A stretch of DNA of 64,000 nucleotides from CAZAKZ01 sp964485695 (GCA_964485695.1 CAZAKZ010000011.1:8649-72648), one strand, 5' to 3'; shown: positions 52,773-63,735, numbered from the stretch's first letter. Translations and numbers: made by a program. Notes: a model not told the origin generated them from the letters alone.

Positions 52773-53383
52773 CTCTCTTCCTCGACCGTAGGCTGCGGCC
52801 CGGGGATCAACCAGTCCACCACCTTGCCGGAAAAGAGGATGATCAGGACCATGATTACGATGAGCACCGCGGCCACGCCGAGCTTGAACAGACCCGAGCG
52901 CTGGTCGAGGTCGGTGCGAAGCAGGCTCTCTTCCTTGGGAGCGCGGGCATGGGGGCTGAACTGGAGGATCTTCTCCCTCTTCCGGATGTCGAATCCTGCC
53001 GCCGCGGCGTCCGCGCCGGACCCGAGGCGGTCCGAGGCGGGCGGGGGAGCGGGGCGCCCGGGGGGGGCCAGCGCGGTCTCCGTTTGTTCCTCAAGCCCCT
53101 CCTGCTCCTCCACCCGGAGCTGAATGGACCCGAGACGGATGCGGTCCCCGGACCGGACCTCGGCGCTGTCCACCTTGCTCTCGTTCAGGAAGGTGCCGTT
53201 GGCGCTGCCCAGGTCTTTCAGGAGCAACCGGCCGGACTGGACCAGGAGCCGGGCGTGTTGCCTGGATATGCCGGGATCCGAGACGGAGATCTCGTTTCCC
53301 TTGAGGCGGCCGAGGGTGGCGCGGTCCTTGACCTCGAAGGTCTGGCCCGCGTCCCGGCCGGTTTCGATGATGACCTTGAACAT
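52754..53383 (-). CDS. FHA-domain protein with a C-terminal membrane anchor
   Basis: 209 residues from ATG 53383, where FHA strand one begins (MFKVIIETGRDAGQTFEVKD); the frame is open to 53455. The FHA domain (1-~95) is canonical: ATLGRLKGNEISV, GISRQHARLLV, and GSANGTFLNESKV, with the phosphothreonine-contact Arg, Ser, His and Asn in place. A Pro/Ala linker and an Arg/Lys-rich stretch precede a single C-terminal transmembrane helix (LGVAAVLIVIMVLIILFSG). The tail-anchored layout puts the FHA domain in the cytoplasm. A clear TATAAT lies upstream. Nothing in the window identifies its phosphoprotein partner. Confidence 0.88.
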   Translation of the reverse strand: MFKVIIETGRDAGQTFEVKDRATLGRLKGNEISVSDPGISRQHARLLVQSGRLLLKDLGSANGTFLNESKVDSAEVRSGDRIRLGSIQLRVEEQEGLEEQTETALAPPGRPAPPPASDRLGSGADAAAAGFDIRKREKILQFSPHARAPKEESLLRTDLDQRSGLFKLGVAAVLIVIMVLIILFSGKVVDWLIPGPQPTVEEESYEESP

Positions 53384-53443
53384 GAAACTCGTGATTCGTG
53401 GGTTGAACAGCCTGTGGAAGAACACTGCGGTCTTTTCCCCGGC

Positions 53444-53449
53444 ATTATA
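53444..53449 (-). promoter_or_regulatory. -10 element of the FHA-anchor gene, within a divergent promoter region
   Basis: On the minus strand TATAAT is perfect and lies ~60 bases upstream of ATG 53383. No good -35 is visible. On the plus strand TAGAAT at 53497-53502 could serve the ABC operon starting at 53512, leaving almost no leader. Between them an 11-base palindrome TTCCC-C-GGGAA (53474-53484) may be a shared operator. Confidence 0.4.
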
Positions 53450-53511
53450 CCTCACATTCCCTTTCCCCGACCATTCCCCGGGAAACGACCTTCTCGTAGA
53501 ATAGGCGCACG

Positions 53512-54384
53512 ATGGCGGAAAAAGACTCCCGGACCGTGAATCCTCCTCTGATCGCCGAGGGCCTCACCCGGTCCTATGCCACCCGGAGGCAGGGCATTGT
53601 ATCGGCCCTCCAGGGATTTTCCCTGCGTCTGGAGCCGGGAGACGGCCTGGGTTTGCTCGGATCCAACGGCTCGGGAAAGACCACCGCCATCCACCTCTTG
53701 CTGGGCCTGGAGCGGCCCGATGCGGGGTGGGTCCGGATCTTCGGTCGCGATCCCCTCCATCGCGAGGCCAAGAGGCGGTTGGGGTACCTCCCCGAGGAGA
53801 CTGCCCTGTTCCCGTTCCTGAGTGCCGAGGAGACCCTCGGCCTGGCGGCACGCCTCCATCGCATGGAGCGGACCGTGCGCAAGCGCCGCATCGACGAGGT
53901 CCTTACCGTCCTCGGCCTGGATCAGGTCCGGCGCCGAAAGGTGGCCACCTTTTCCAAGGGCATGGCCCGGCGTCTGGCCTTCGGCCGGGCCGTCCTCCAT
54001 TCGCCCGCGCTGCTCATTCTGGACGAGCCCACCTCCGGCCTGGATCCCGAGGGCGCGGCGACCGTCTTCGAGATCCTCCGCCAGGTGCGGGCCGCAGGCA
54101 CCGCCGTGCTGTTCTCCACCCATCTGCTCCGCGAGGCCGAAGAGCAGTGCACCCGTCTCACCTTGCTCAGCCGCGGCCGCAGGGTCCGGTCCGGCACCCT
54201 CGAGGAACTCCTCGGTGAGGAGGAGGAGAGGATGTCCGTTTCCGGGCTGGACGTGGGGGACCGGGATCAGCTGGCGGCCTGGGTGCAGGACCACGGCGGC
54301 CGGACCGAGCCCACGGATGTCCGGCGGCGGTCCCTGGAGCGGCTCTTTCACTCCCTGCTCGAAGAGGAAGAGGACCGGCCATGA
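53512..54384 (+). CDS. ABC transporter ATP-binding protein (ABC-2 exporter type)
   Basis: 290 residues. Walker A GSNGSGKTT (Lys56), Q-loop GYLPEETALFP, signature FSKGMARRLAFGRA (the Gly-rich signature read as SKGM, common in ABC-2 exporters) and Walker B LLILDEPTSGLDP, then the switch His in LFSTHLL. The C-terminal ~60 residues are the extra domain of exporter ATPases. It drives the permease encoded next, with which it overlaps by four bases (ATGA). Substrate unknown; polysaccharide or lipid export or a Nos/Gld-like function are possible. Confidence 0.93.
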   Translation: MAEKDSRTVNPPLIAEGLTRSYATRRQGIVSALQGFSLRLEPGDGLGLLGSNGSGKTTAIHLLLGLERPDAGWVRIFGRDPLHREAKRRLGYLPEETALFPFLSAEETLGLAARLHRMERTVRKRRIDEVLTVLGLDQVRRRKVATFSKGMARRLAFGRAVLHSPALLILDEPTSGLDPEGAATVFEILRQVRAAGTAVLFSTHLLREAEEQCTRLTLLSRGRRVRSGTLEELLGEEEERMSVSGLDVGDRDQLAAWVQDHGGRTEPTDVRRRSLERLFHSLLEEEEDRP

Positions 54385-55601
54385 CGGTGTCCGGCCTCGA
54401 ATCCCTGGGGGCGGGATTCCGGGTGACCGGCCGCTGGGTCCAGCGAGGCCTCGGCCCCTACTGGCTGGCGGGCATCGCCCTGGCCACGGTGCCCCTCACC
54501 TTTCTGGTCGGTCTGGACGCGGTCTCCCGGCGATCAGCTTGGATCGAGGTGGTGAAGGGCCTGGCCCCGATCTTCGCCCTGTTCCTGGGGGCCTATGCCT
54601 GCCGGCAGATCCGGGGTTCCCGTCGGTCCGGTCCCCTGGAGGGGCAGCCCGTGCAACCGTTCTTCTTCCTGCTGGGCCAGGTCCTCGCCCTGGGGGTCTC
54701 GGTCAGCCTGGGCGCGGCCGTGTTGATCCTCCCCGGCGCCCTGGTGTCCGGCCGTGACTTTCATCCGGCCGCCCTCCCGGAAGGGGGCCTGGTGGAGGGG
54801 GAGGCGCTCCAGCACCATGGCCGGGCGTGGGCCCTGCCCGGTTCCGGCTTCCTGCGCTGGCACCTGCCTGGATTGAATGGGGGGCCCTGGTCCCTGGAGA
54901 TCCGGCTCCGGACGGTCTACTTCCGGGGTGATCCCCGCCAGCCGCTGCAGGTGGAGGTTGTGGGACTTGGAACGACCGCGGTCCACTGCATCAAGGCGGA
55001 AACCCCCGTTCGCATCGCCATTCCCCGGGCGTTCCCCGGCGGCGAGGTGACGCTCCGGTGTCTCAGCCCCGGCGTGGGTGTGCGCGCCCCGCCCCAGGGC
55101 GCCCTGTTGATCTCCGAAACCCGGGGCGCGGCCTGGAACGCCTGGCTCAGGTTCTGGGGCCTGGTGAGCGTCCAGGCGAGCCTGATCATGGTGGCGGCCC
55201 TGGCGGCGTCGCTCCTGGTGTCGCCCCCCATCGCGGCCTTGAGCGCCCTCACGCTGTGGGGGGTGGGGTGGTCGGCCCGGTTCCTGAGCGAGTACGCTCG
55301 GCTCTCCGGGCTGCCATCCATCTTTGAGGCCAGGTCGGGCGCGGCAGCCGGGGAGGCCACGGCCGGCGGGACTTGCGCCCGGTGGCTGGCCGAGATCTTC
55401 GGCCTCGTGCCCGACCTCCGGGGAGTGGGTCTGTCCGATGCCCTGTCCCGGGGGCTGATCCCGCCCTGGAGCCTGGTGGCCAGGGAGGCCGGGCCGGTGC
55501 TGTGGACGGCAATGGGTATCGGCCTGGCGGGGGCAATGCTGGGCCTCTGGGTCTGGAGGCGGATTCCGGGCCGGATCCCCGGGGAGAAGGGGATTTCATG
55601 A
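54381..55601 (+). CDS. ABC-2-type membrane permease
   Basis: 406 residues with about six hydrophobic helices: YWLAGIALATVPLTFLVGL, GLAPIFALFLGAYAC, FFFLLGQVLALGVSVSLGAA, then after a ~140-residue extracytoplasmic beta-rich loop (residues ~120-255) VSVQASLIMVAALAASLLVS, PIAALSALTLWGVGW and VLWTAMGIGLAGAMLGLWVW. The large loop between helices three and four is unusual for a simple ABC-2 permease and may bind the substrate. It is coupled by ATGA overlaps to the ATPase before and the TPR-like gene after. Confidence 0.75.
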   Translation: MTVSGLESLGAGFRVTGRWVQRGLGPYWLAGIALATVPLTFLVGLDAVSRRSAWIEVVKGLAPIFALFLGAYACRQIRGSRRSGPLEGQPVQPFFFLLGQVLALGVSVSLGAAVLILPGALVSGRDFHPAALPEGGLVEGEALQHHGRAWALPGSGFLRWHLPGLNGGPWSLEIRLRTVYFRGDPRQPLQVEVVGLGTTAVHCIKAETPVRIAIPRAFPGGEVTLRCLSPGVGVRAPPQGALLISETRGAAWNAWLRFWGLVSVQASLIMVAALAASLLVSPPIAALSALTLWGVGWSARFLSEYARLSGLPSIFEARSGAAAGEATAGGTCARWLAEIFGLVPDLRGVGLSDALSRGLIPPWSLVAREAGPVLWTAMGIGLAGAMLGLWVWRRIPGRIPGEKGIS

Positions 55602-56581
55602 AAAAAAAGTGGATTCCAATCCTGCTTTTCTTAGGATTACTCCCTTTGATCCCCGTGCTTGAGAACTCCCTTCGGGGGCTGGGCAGGCCGGTGGGATCCG
55701 GCCGCACTGCGCGTGGAGCAAGCTCCGGAACCAGTCGGTTTCTGTTCGGCTATCTCCTGGGCGGGCTCCGGGCTCCGGTGGTCGGTCTCTCCTGGTTGAA
55801 GGTGAACCTGAACTATCGCAAGGGGCGGTATTTCGTTCTGGCGCAGGAATTCCGCACCCTGGCGGGGCTGAATCCCTACAGCGAGCGTGTCTGGGACTAC
55901 GCAGCCTGGCACATGGCTTTCAACGTGGCGAGACGCGCCACTGAAGAGGAGGACAAGTTTCGCTACCAGCACGAGGGATTGAGGCTCGCCCGGGAGGGGC
56001 TCTCGTATTTGCCGATGAACCGGACCCTCCTCCTCAGGGTGGGAACCCTCTGCCAGGAGATGGCCGGTGAGCACCGCTCGAGGTTTCTCGAGAAGGAGGG
56101 CCGCCCTCCCGAGGCCGTGGCATACGAGGCGTATAGCCGGCTCCTCAAGCGACCGGACGCCCTGACCGTAGACCTGCTCCAGTTCACGGATGTGGCGCTG
56201 GACTGGGGCGTGCGGCTTCTGCTCCTGGAGCGACCGGACGTGGCCCGGCAGAGGATGGAAAAAGGGATTCAAGCACTTATATTCTATCGTTCCCTGACCG
56301 CTGTCCAGGACCCGGACGCGGCCGCGGAACGAAACGAGGCCGTGGAGGCCACGCTGCACGCAGCCAAGACCTGGTACGAAGCCGCCTTTCACATGGCGGC
56401 TGCACGGCGGCTATATGGAGAAGGCAGGGCCGATCAGGCCCGGACCCGGAACGACAGGGCGCTCAAGCTGCTCGAAACGTTCCAGAACAGAACCGATGAG
56501 GTGGCCGACTACTGGAAGGAGGACGCTTGCTCCGTCATCCGGGCGATTCGCCGGCGACGGATTCAGGACCGGGGAAAATGA
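55598..56581 (+). CDS. Membrane-anchored helical-repeat protein in the ABC exporter operon
   Basis: 327 residues from ATG 55598 (GGGGAGAAGGGG upstream), overlapping the permease stop as ATGA. One N-terminal hydrophobic segment (WIPILLFLGLLPLIPVL) anchors or exports it. The rest is helical, TPR-like: LNYRKGRYFVLAQEFRTLAG, ERVWDYAAWHMAFNVARRAT, YQHEGLRLAREGLSYLPMNR and AAARRLYGEGRADQARTRND. It probably forms an extracytoplasmic scaffold for the exporter. I recognise no named family. Confidence 0.72.
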   Translation: MKKKWIPILLFLGLLPLIPVLENSLRGLGRPVGSGRTARGASSGTSRFLFGYLLGGLRAPVVGLSWLKVNLNYRKGRYFVLAQEFRTLAGLNPYSERVWDYAAWHMAFNVARRATEEEDKFRYQHEGLRLAREGLSYLPMNRTLLLRVGTLCQEMAGEHRSRFLEKEGRPPEAVAYEAYSRLLKRPDALTVDLLQFTDVALDWGVRLLLLERPDVARQRMEKGIQALIFYRSLTAVQDPDAAAERNEAVEATLHAAKTWYEAAFHMAAARRLYGEGRADQARTRNDRALKLLETFQNRTDEVADYWKEDACSVIRAIRRRRIQDRGK

Positions 56582-56659
56582 CCGGTGAGTACCCGCAGTT
56601 TCGCGGCAGGTCATGGACGGACTGCGGATTGAGTCCACTGTAAGAGAAGATTGGGAGCC

Positions 56660-58831
<2,172 letters not shown>

Positions 58832-58842
58832 GTTTAACCTTC

Positions 58843-59319
58843 ATGAACGGCCCAACAACGGGGGGAGACGACACCGTCTCCCCCTCGATTCCGGAAGACA
58901 CACCCCAAGGGGAAGGTTCCGCTCTTCCCTCACCCCCCGACCAATCCAGGCAACTGGCCGTGGAGTGCGCCCGCCTGGCCGACAAGTTCAAGGGCCTGGA
59001 CATCGTGGTTCTCGACATGGCGCCCCTCATCGAGATCACCGACTACTTCGTCATCGTCACCGGCACCAACCGCAGGCAGATCCGCGCCATCGGCGAGGAG
59101 ATCATCACCCGGATGAAGAAGCAGGGCCTGCTCCGCACGAACATGGACGGCATGGAATCGGGGGTGTGGGTCCTGGCGGACTTCGGCAGCGTGGTTCTTC
59201 ACATTCTCAACGAGGACGCACGCGCCTTTTACGACCTGGACGGTTTCTGGGCGGATGCGGACCGCATCGACTGGCAGGAGGAGCCTGGATTCGAGGGCGG
59301 TACCGACTCCACTGACTGA
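58843..59319 (+). CDS. rsfS: Ribosomal silencing factor RsfS
   Basis: 158 residues, with a 35-residue Pro/Ser/Gly-rich N-terminal extension before the ~105-residue RsfS (DUF143) core: KGLDIVVLDMAPLIEITDYF, VIVTGTNRRQIRAIGEEI, MDGMESGVWVLADFGSVVLH and ARAFYDLDGFWADADRIDW. RsfS binds L14 on the 50S subunit and blocks subunit joining when nutrients are low. Position 11 bases after hppA suggests co-transcription, though no functional link is obvious. rsfS is more often beside nadD; that gene is not here. Confidence 0.93.
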   Translation: MNGPTTGGDDTVSPSIPEDTPQGEGSALPSPPDQSRQLAVECARLADKFKGLDIVVLDMAPLIEITDYFVIVTGTNRRQIRAIGEEIITRMKKQGLLRTNMDGMESGVWVLADFGSVVLHILNEDARAFYDLDGFWADADRIDWQEEPGFEGGTDSTD

Positions 59320-59325
59320 GCCGGA

Positions 59326-60129
59326 TCAGTTCAAGCTCTCTTTGAGCTGCAGCGCCGGCGTGAAGAACAACGGGTAGATCAGCATTCCCGCCATGAGTGC
59401 GGAGATCAGGATGGAGGCCACGGCGGCCTCGATCATGAGCACCGCGAATCCCACCGACGTCATGGGTGAGGCGCCGGCAAAGAGCTGACCCGCCATGATC
59501 CCCGGGATCTGGATGATACCGATGACCAGCAGGAGGTTCCCCAGCGGCAGCATGGCCGTGCGTAGGGCGTCCCGCATGGGGCCCTGGATGCTCTCCCGGA
59601 TGTCGGCGCCGAGGCTGAGCTTGGCCTCCACCTCGTCCTGGTTCTCGTAGATGCGCCGGGCAAAGCGCTCCGTGAAGAGACTGAATCCGTTCATGGCGTT
59701 GGCCAGCACCATGCCGGCCAGGGGTACCACGTGGAGCGGGGAGTGCCAGGGCTCGATGTGGAGCACCAGGGTGGAGAAGAATCCCACCACCACGAACACG
59801 GTGGTTCCGATGGAGGCCAGGGCGATGAGGTTCAGGAATGGTACGGGCCTCGAGATGCCGGTGGTGGCCCGGTGCGTGGCCAGCAGCGTCATGAGAAAAA
59901 GGGTGAGGATCACCCAGTACCATCGGTCCAGGTGCGTGATGGCCACCAGGACTCCGCCGAGGAGAAGGACCTGGATGAGGCCGCGGAGGGTGTGGAGGGT
60001 CACTTCCCGGCTCAGGCCGATGCCCTGGAGGGCGAGCATGGCCAGGGTGGCGGCCACCAGGAGGCCGCCAAGCCCCAAATCCACCGGCTGGAGGGTGAGG
60101 GTGGCCAGGGATATCGCGGCTAGGCTCAT
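59326..60129 (-). CDS. fetB: FetB/UPF0014-family ABC permease
   Basis: 267 residues with about seven transmembrane helices. Family hallmarks are visible: EVTLHTLRGLIQVLLLGGVL near the N-terminus, RATTGISRPV, VPLAGMVLANAMNGFSL, EVEAKLSLGADIRESI (the coupling-helix motif EAxLALGA), MLPLGNLLLVIGIIQIPGIM and AGQLFAGASPMTSVGFAVLM. E. coli FetAB exports iron; other members may move other substrates. Its start overlaps the stop of the ATPase gene by four bases. It converges on rsfS across a six-base gap. Confidence 0.9.
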   Translation of the reverse strand: MSLAAISLATLTLQPVDLGLGGLLVAATLAMLALQGIGLSREVTLHTLRGLIQVLLLGGVLVAITHLDRWYWVILTLFLMTLLATHRATTGISRPVPFLNLIALASIGTTVFVVVGFFSTLVLHIEPWHSPLHVVPLAGMVLANAMNGFSLFTERFARRIYENQDEVEAKLSLGADIRESIQGPMRDALRTAMLPLGNLLLVIGIIQIPGIMAGQLFAGASPMTSVGFAVLMIEAAVASILISALMAGMLIYPLFFTPALQLKESLN

Positions 60130-60899
60130 GGTGCTGTGTCTCCCGTCTCTTCCAGCCCCAGAAGTCGCCTGGCCCGGTCCGGAACGGCTTCGGCCCGGAA
60201 CGCCTCGGCAGGCAGGTCTGTCACCACCTTTCCCTCCAGGAGCACGAGGATGCGGCGGGCGTGGTGCAGGGCGTCTTCCAGCCGGGTGGTGGAGTAGAGT
60301 ATGGTGGTGTCGGTCTCGCCCTGGATCTCCTTCAGGGCCGCGAACAGATCCGCAACCGTGGGTGAATCCAACCGGGCCGTGGGCTCGTCCAGGAGAAGGA
60401 CCTCGGGCTCCAGCACCAGGGTCCGCGCCACCACCACGCGGGCGGCCTGACTCGCGGTGAGCGTCGTCTTCTTCCGGTCCAGGAACGAGTGGTCGAGACC
60501 CAGGCGATCCAGACAGGCGCTGGCGAGTGTGCGCGCCTCTTCCCTGGACTTGCCCCGGACGCGGAGCCCGTACGCGACGTTGTCCTCGACGCTCTCGCCG
60601 AAGAGGGCGTGGTTCTGGAAGACGAGTCCCACGCGGCGGCGCAGCTCGCGGGGATCCAGGGAGCGGATGTCCGTGCCCTGGAGGTAGATCATGCCGCAGT
60701 TGGGCTCCTCGAGGCGGCAGGTCAGGCGGAACAGGGTGGTCTTGCCGCAGCCGGAGGGCCCGACCACGGCGGCCAGCTCCCGCTCCTCGAACCGCAGCGC
60801 AATGTCACGTAGAACCTCGGTGGTCTCCACGGTGCCGCGGCGGTCGCGGTGAAACCGGAACTTGTGGACCTGCTCGTAATGAAGCTTCGGAATCGTCAT
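60126..60899 (-). CDS. fetA: FetA-like ABC ATPase with a degenerate signature motif
   Basis: 257 residues from ATG 60899; the frame is open to 61103. Walker A GPSGCGKTT is canonical, the Q-loop sits in VGLVFQNHALFGESVEDNVA, and Walker B is EVLLLDEPTARLD. The LSGGQ signature is replaced by LTASQAAR, losing both glycines normally needed to close the ATP sandwich. The usual switch histidine position reads LYSTTRLEDA, so it too may be changed to Thr. It is coupled to the FetB-like permease. Activity may be altered or the transporter may be regulatory; I cannot tell from sequence. Confidence 0.85.
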   Translation of the reverse strand: MTIPKLHYEQVHKFRFHRDRRGTVETTEVLRDIALRFEERELAAVVGPSGCGKTTLFRLTCRLEEPNCGMIYLQGTDIRSLDPRELRRRVGLVFQNHALFGESVEDNVAYGLRVRGKSREEARTLASACLDRLGLDHSFLDRKKTTLTASQAARVVVARTLVLEPEVLLLDEPTARLDSPTVADLFAALKEIQGETDTTILYSTTRLEDALHHARRILVLLEGKVVTDLPAEAFRAEAVPDRARRLLGLEETGDTAP

Positions 60900-61017
60900 T
60901 CCTGCGACTTGGATTCTGCCCCGGGACCATCGCCCCCTCCAGTTGCTTCTATCGCGCAGGAAGTGAGATGTCAAGGCGGCGCCGGGAAGGCGGGGAAATT
61001 CCAGGGACCTTTCGCCC

Positions 61018-63402
61018 TCAGGCCGTCTGTTCTTGTGGTTGGGTTTCCACGGACCGGGTGTGCTTGCAGCGGGGGTAGGCGCTACACGCCTGGAAGGCTC
61101 CACGGCGGCCGTACCGGATCACCATGCCGGCTCCGCACTCCTCGCAGGTCTCTCCGGTCTTCTCGGGCGGCTTTTCGGCCTCGCCCTTGATGGTCTTGGT
61201 GTTGCGGCACTTCGGGTAGGCCGAGCAGGCCGCGAACCGCCCGCGCCGGCCGATGCGGATGACCATGGGAGCCCCGCACTTCTCGCAATCCTCGCCGGTC
61301 TTCTCGGGCTCGATGGGCTTGCCCGCCTCGTCGCAGCTCTTGGTGTTGCGGCACTTCGGGTAGGCGGAGCAGGCGATGAACCGGCCCCGCCGGCCGTTGC
61401 GGATGACCAGGGGGGCCCCGCACTTCTCGCACTCCAGACCGGTGGGCTCGGGGGGCTGCTTCGGCACCCCGTCCATGGACCGGGTGTTCTTGCAGTCGGG
61501 GTACCCGGAACAGGCCAGGAACTTGCCGCGCTTGTGAAACTTCACGATGAAGTTCTTGCCGCACTTCTCGCACACCTTCTCGCTCACCTCGGGATTCTTC
61601 TTGAGGTCCTCCATGTTCTCGTAGGCAGCCTCCAGGTTTTGCCTGAAAAGGAGGTAGAACTCGTCCAGCACCTGGATCCAGTCGGCCTCGGAACCGGCGA
61701 TCCTGTCCAGCTCCTGCTCCATGCGGGAGGTGAAGCCCGCGTCCAGGACCTTGGGGAAATGGGTGCAGAGCTTCTCGGTCACGAGGATGCCCAGCTCCGT
61801 GGCCGTGAATTTTCGGTCCTTGAACTTCACGTAACCCCGGTCCGAGATGGTGGAGAGGATGGCGGCGTAGGTACTGGGCCGGCCAATGCCCTTTTTCTCC
61901 AGGGTCTTCACCAGGGATGCCTCGGAATACCGCGGCGGGGGTTCCGTGAAGTGCTGGGTCGGATCCGTCTCGAGGCGTTCGAGCTCCAAGCCCTCCTCCA
62001 GGCCGGAGGGAAGCGCGTCCTGTGGGTCCTCGCGCCCGGAGAGAATCCGGGTGAAGCCGTCGAACTCCATGACCCGGCCGCGGGCCGTCAGGAGGATGCC
62101 GCCGGCGTCGAGGCGAACCTCGGTGGTGGCATACCGGGCCGGCGTCATCTGGCTGGCCATGAACCGCTCCCAGATGAGGTTGTAGAGCTTGAACTGATCC
62201 TGGGTCAGGCAGGATTTCAGGTCCTGGGGCGTCCGGACCGGGTCCGTGGGTCGGATCGCCTCGTGGGCCTCCTGGGCGCCCTTGCGCTTGCCGTAGACCG
62301 GAGGCTCCTCGGGCAGGTAGTCCTTGTCGAACAGGTTTCCGATCAGGTTGCGACTCGCCTCCGCCGCCTCCCCGGCCACGCGGAAGCTGTCGGTGCGCAT
62401 GTAGGTGATGAGGCCCACGCTGCCCTCATCCCCGGCCTCGACGCCCTCGTAGAGCTGCTGTGCCACCATCATGGTCTTCCTGGCACTGAACCGGAGACGG
62501 GTGCTGGCCGATTGCTGCAAGGTGCTCGTGGTGAAGGGGGGCGAAGGATTTTCCCGCCGCATCCGGGTCTGGACCGTGTTGATGACCAGGGCCGCGTTTT
62601 CGATCCGGTCCACCACCGCTCTGGCTTCGGCCTCGTTCCCGAGCCGGACCGCTTCCCCGTCGACCTCCTTCACCTCCAGGTCGAAGGCCTTGTCCGGGTC
62701 CGGGCCGTCCTCGCCGACCGGGGTCGCCTGCACGCGAATGCGCCAGTACTCCTCGGGCTCGAATTCCTGGATCTCCTTTTCCCGTTCCACGATGAGCTTC
62801 ACGGCCACGGACTGGACGCGGCCGGCGCTCAGCCCCTTGGCAATCTTCTCCCACAGCAGGGGGCTCAGCTTGTAACCGACGATGCGATCCAAAATGCGCC
62901 GGGCCTGCTGGGCGTTGACCCGGTCGATGTTGATCGTGCCCGGATTGGCAATGGCCTCGGCCACGGCCTTGGGGGTGATCTCGTTGAACTGGATGCGCAG
63001 GGCTTTTTCCTCGGGGATCTTCAGCGCCTGGATCAGGTGCCAGGCAATGGCCTCCCCTTCCCGGTCCGGGTCGGGGGCCAGGAAGACCTTGTCCACCCGC
63101 TTCAGCGCCTTGCGCAGATCCTGGAGGGTCATCCCCTTGCCGCGAATGGTCTGATAGTGGGGCTCGTACCCGTTCTCCAGATCCACGCCGAGGCGATTCT
63201 TGGGCAGGTCCCGGACGTGGCCCATGGAAGCCATCACCACATACTTCGAACCGAGGTACTTGTTGATGGTCTTGGCCTTGGCCGGCGACTCGACGATGAC
63301 CATGTGCTTGGTTTTTCGAGGCTTCTTCCTGGCAGGCCGGGCGGTTTTACGGGTCGGGGTTCGGTCCGATGTGTCTGTGGCGGTCGTCTTCTTCTTGGCC
63401 AT
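61018..63402 (-). CDS. topA: DNA topoisomerase I with four C-terminal zinc ribbons
   Basis: 794 residues. A basic ~32-residue leader precedes the TOPRIM domain: MVIVESPAKAKTINKYLGSK with the catalytic Glu, and FLAPDPDREGEAIAWHL with the metal-binding DxDxE. The active-site tyrosine is Tyr334 in GLITYMRTDSF. From ~609 to 785 four C4 zinc ribbons occur in tandem, each C-E-x-C-G ... R-G-x-F-x-A-C-S-x-Y-P-x-C-[KR]. It relaxes negative supercoils as a type IA enzyme, and the ribbons bind single-stranded DNA or RNA polymerase. Ribbon number varies in the family, so four is at the upper end of normal. Confidence 0.97.
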   Translation of the reverse strand: MAKKKTTATDTSDRTPTRKTARPARKKPRKTKHMVIVESPAKAKTINKYLGSKYVVMASMGHVRDLPKNRLGVDLENGYEPHYQTIRGKGMTLQDLRKALKRVDKVFLAPDPDREGEAIAWHLIQALKIPEEKALRIQFNEITPKAVAEAIANPGTINIDRVNAQQARRILDRIVGYKLSPLLWEKIAKGLSAGRVQSVAVKLIVEREKEIQEFEPEEYWRIRVQATPVGEDGPDPDKAFDLEVKEVDGEAVRLGNEAEARAVVDRIENAALVINTVQTRMRRENPSPPFTTSTLQQSASTRLRFSARKTMMVAQQLYEGVEAGDEGSVGLITYMRTDSFRVAGEAAEASRNLIGNLFDKDYLPEEPPVYGKRKGAQEAHEAIRPTDPVRTPQDLKSCLTQDQFKLYNLIWERFMASQMTPARYATTEVRLDAGGILLTARGRVMEFDGFTRILSGREDPQDALPSGLEEGLELERLETDPTQHFTEPPPRYSEASLVKTLEKKGIGRPSTYAAILSTISDRGYVKFKDRKFTATELGILVTEKLCTHFPKVLDAGFTSRMEQELDRIAGSEADWIQVLDEFYLLFRQNLEAAYENMEDLKKNPEVSEKVCEKCGKNFIVKFHKRGKFLACSGYPDCKNTRSMDGVPKQPPEPTGLECEKCGAPLVIRNGRRGRFIACSAYPKCRNTKSCDEAGKPIEPEKTGEDCEKCGAPMVIRIGRRGRFAACSAYPKCRNTKTIKGEAEKPPEKTGETCEECGAGMVIRYGRRGAFQACSAYPRCKHTRSVETQPQEQTA

Positions 63403-63649
63403 TCGTCTTCGTATCCAACCCCCAAATCGTCAAGGTCCTCGGTGGCATGGACTGGATTTCCACGAGATTGCTCCTATATCGAATCCGGCCCGGGTTTCCT
63501 TGACCCCCATCCCAGGAGACCCGTGAGTGAGGTGTGTAAGCGTTTTTTCCCCGAGGAGTTGTGAGGCGAAGGCGAGAAGAAGATGCGCGAACCGGGGGAC
63601 CGGCCGCCCGGATCCGAGGCCAACGTCCCCCGGATTTCATCCCCGGTTT

Positions 63650-63735
63650 TTGAGCGGAAACCGGCTCAAGATCCGCTCATGAACCGGTTCATGGAGGAAA
63701 AATGAGCAGGATTGCGCTCATATACCCTTCATGAA
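63650..63735. repeat. Cluster of four short inverted repeats with a possible leader peptide
   Basis: Alternative hairpins TTGAGC/GCTCAA (63650-63669) and GAGCGG/CCGCTC (63652-63678) overlap, followed by the perfect 16-base palindrome CATGAACCGGTTCATG (63678-63693), then ATGAGC/GCTCAT (63702-63721) and TTCATGAA (63728-63735). The stems compete for the same bases, as in attenuators or protein-binding sites. It may be a structured 5' leader, a bidirectional terminator or an operator array. Confidence 0.5.
63702..63734 (+). CDS. Ten-residue mini-ORF with a strong ribosome site
   Basis: GGAGGAAAA lies directly before ATG 63702, followed by MSRIALIYPS and a TGA at 63732-63734. The first codons form one arm of an ATGAGC/GCTCAT inverted repeat. 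A leader peptide is possible but the downstream gene is a tRNA, so it is equally likely to be chance in a palindromic patch. Confidence is low. Confidence 0.25.
   Translation: MSRIALIYPS

Noticed and set aside
61033..63564. 843-codon plus-strand ORF opposite topA
   Set aside because: It is the antisense shadow of topA, with Val/Leu/Gly/His-rich low-information sequence typical of the reverse strand of GC-rich genes.
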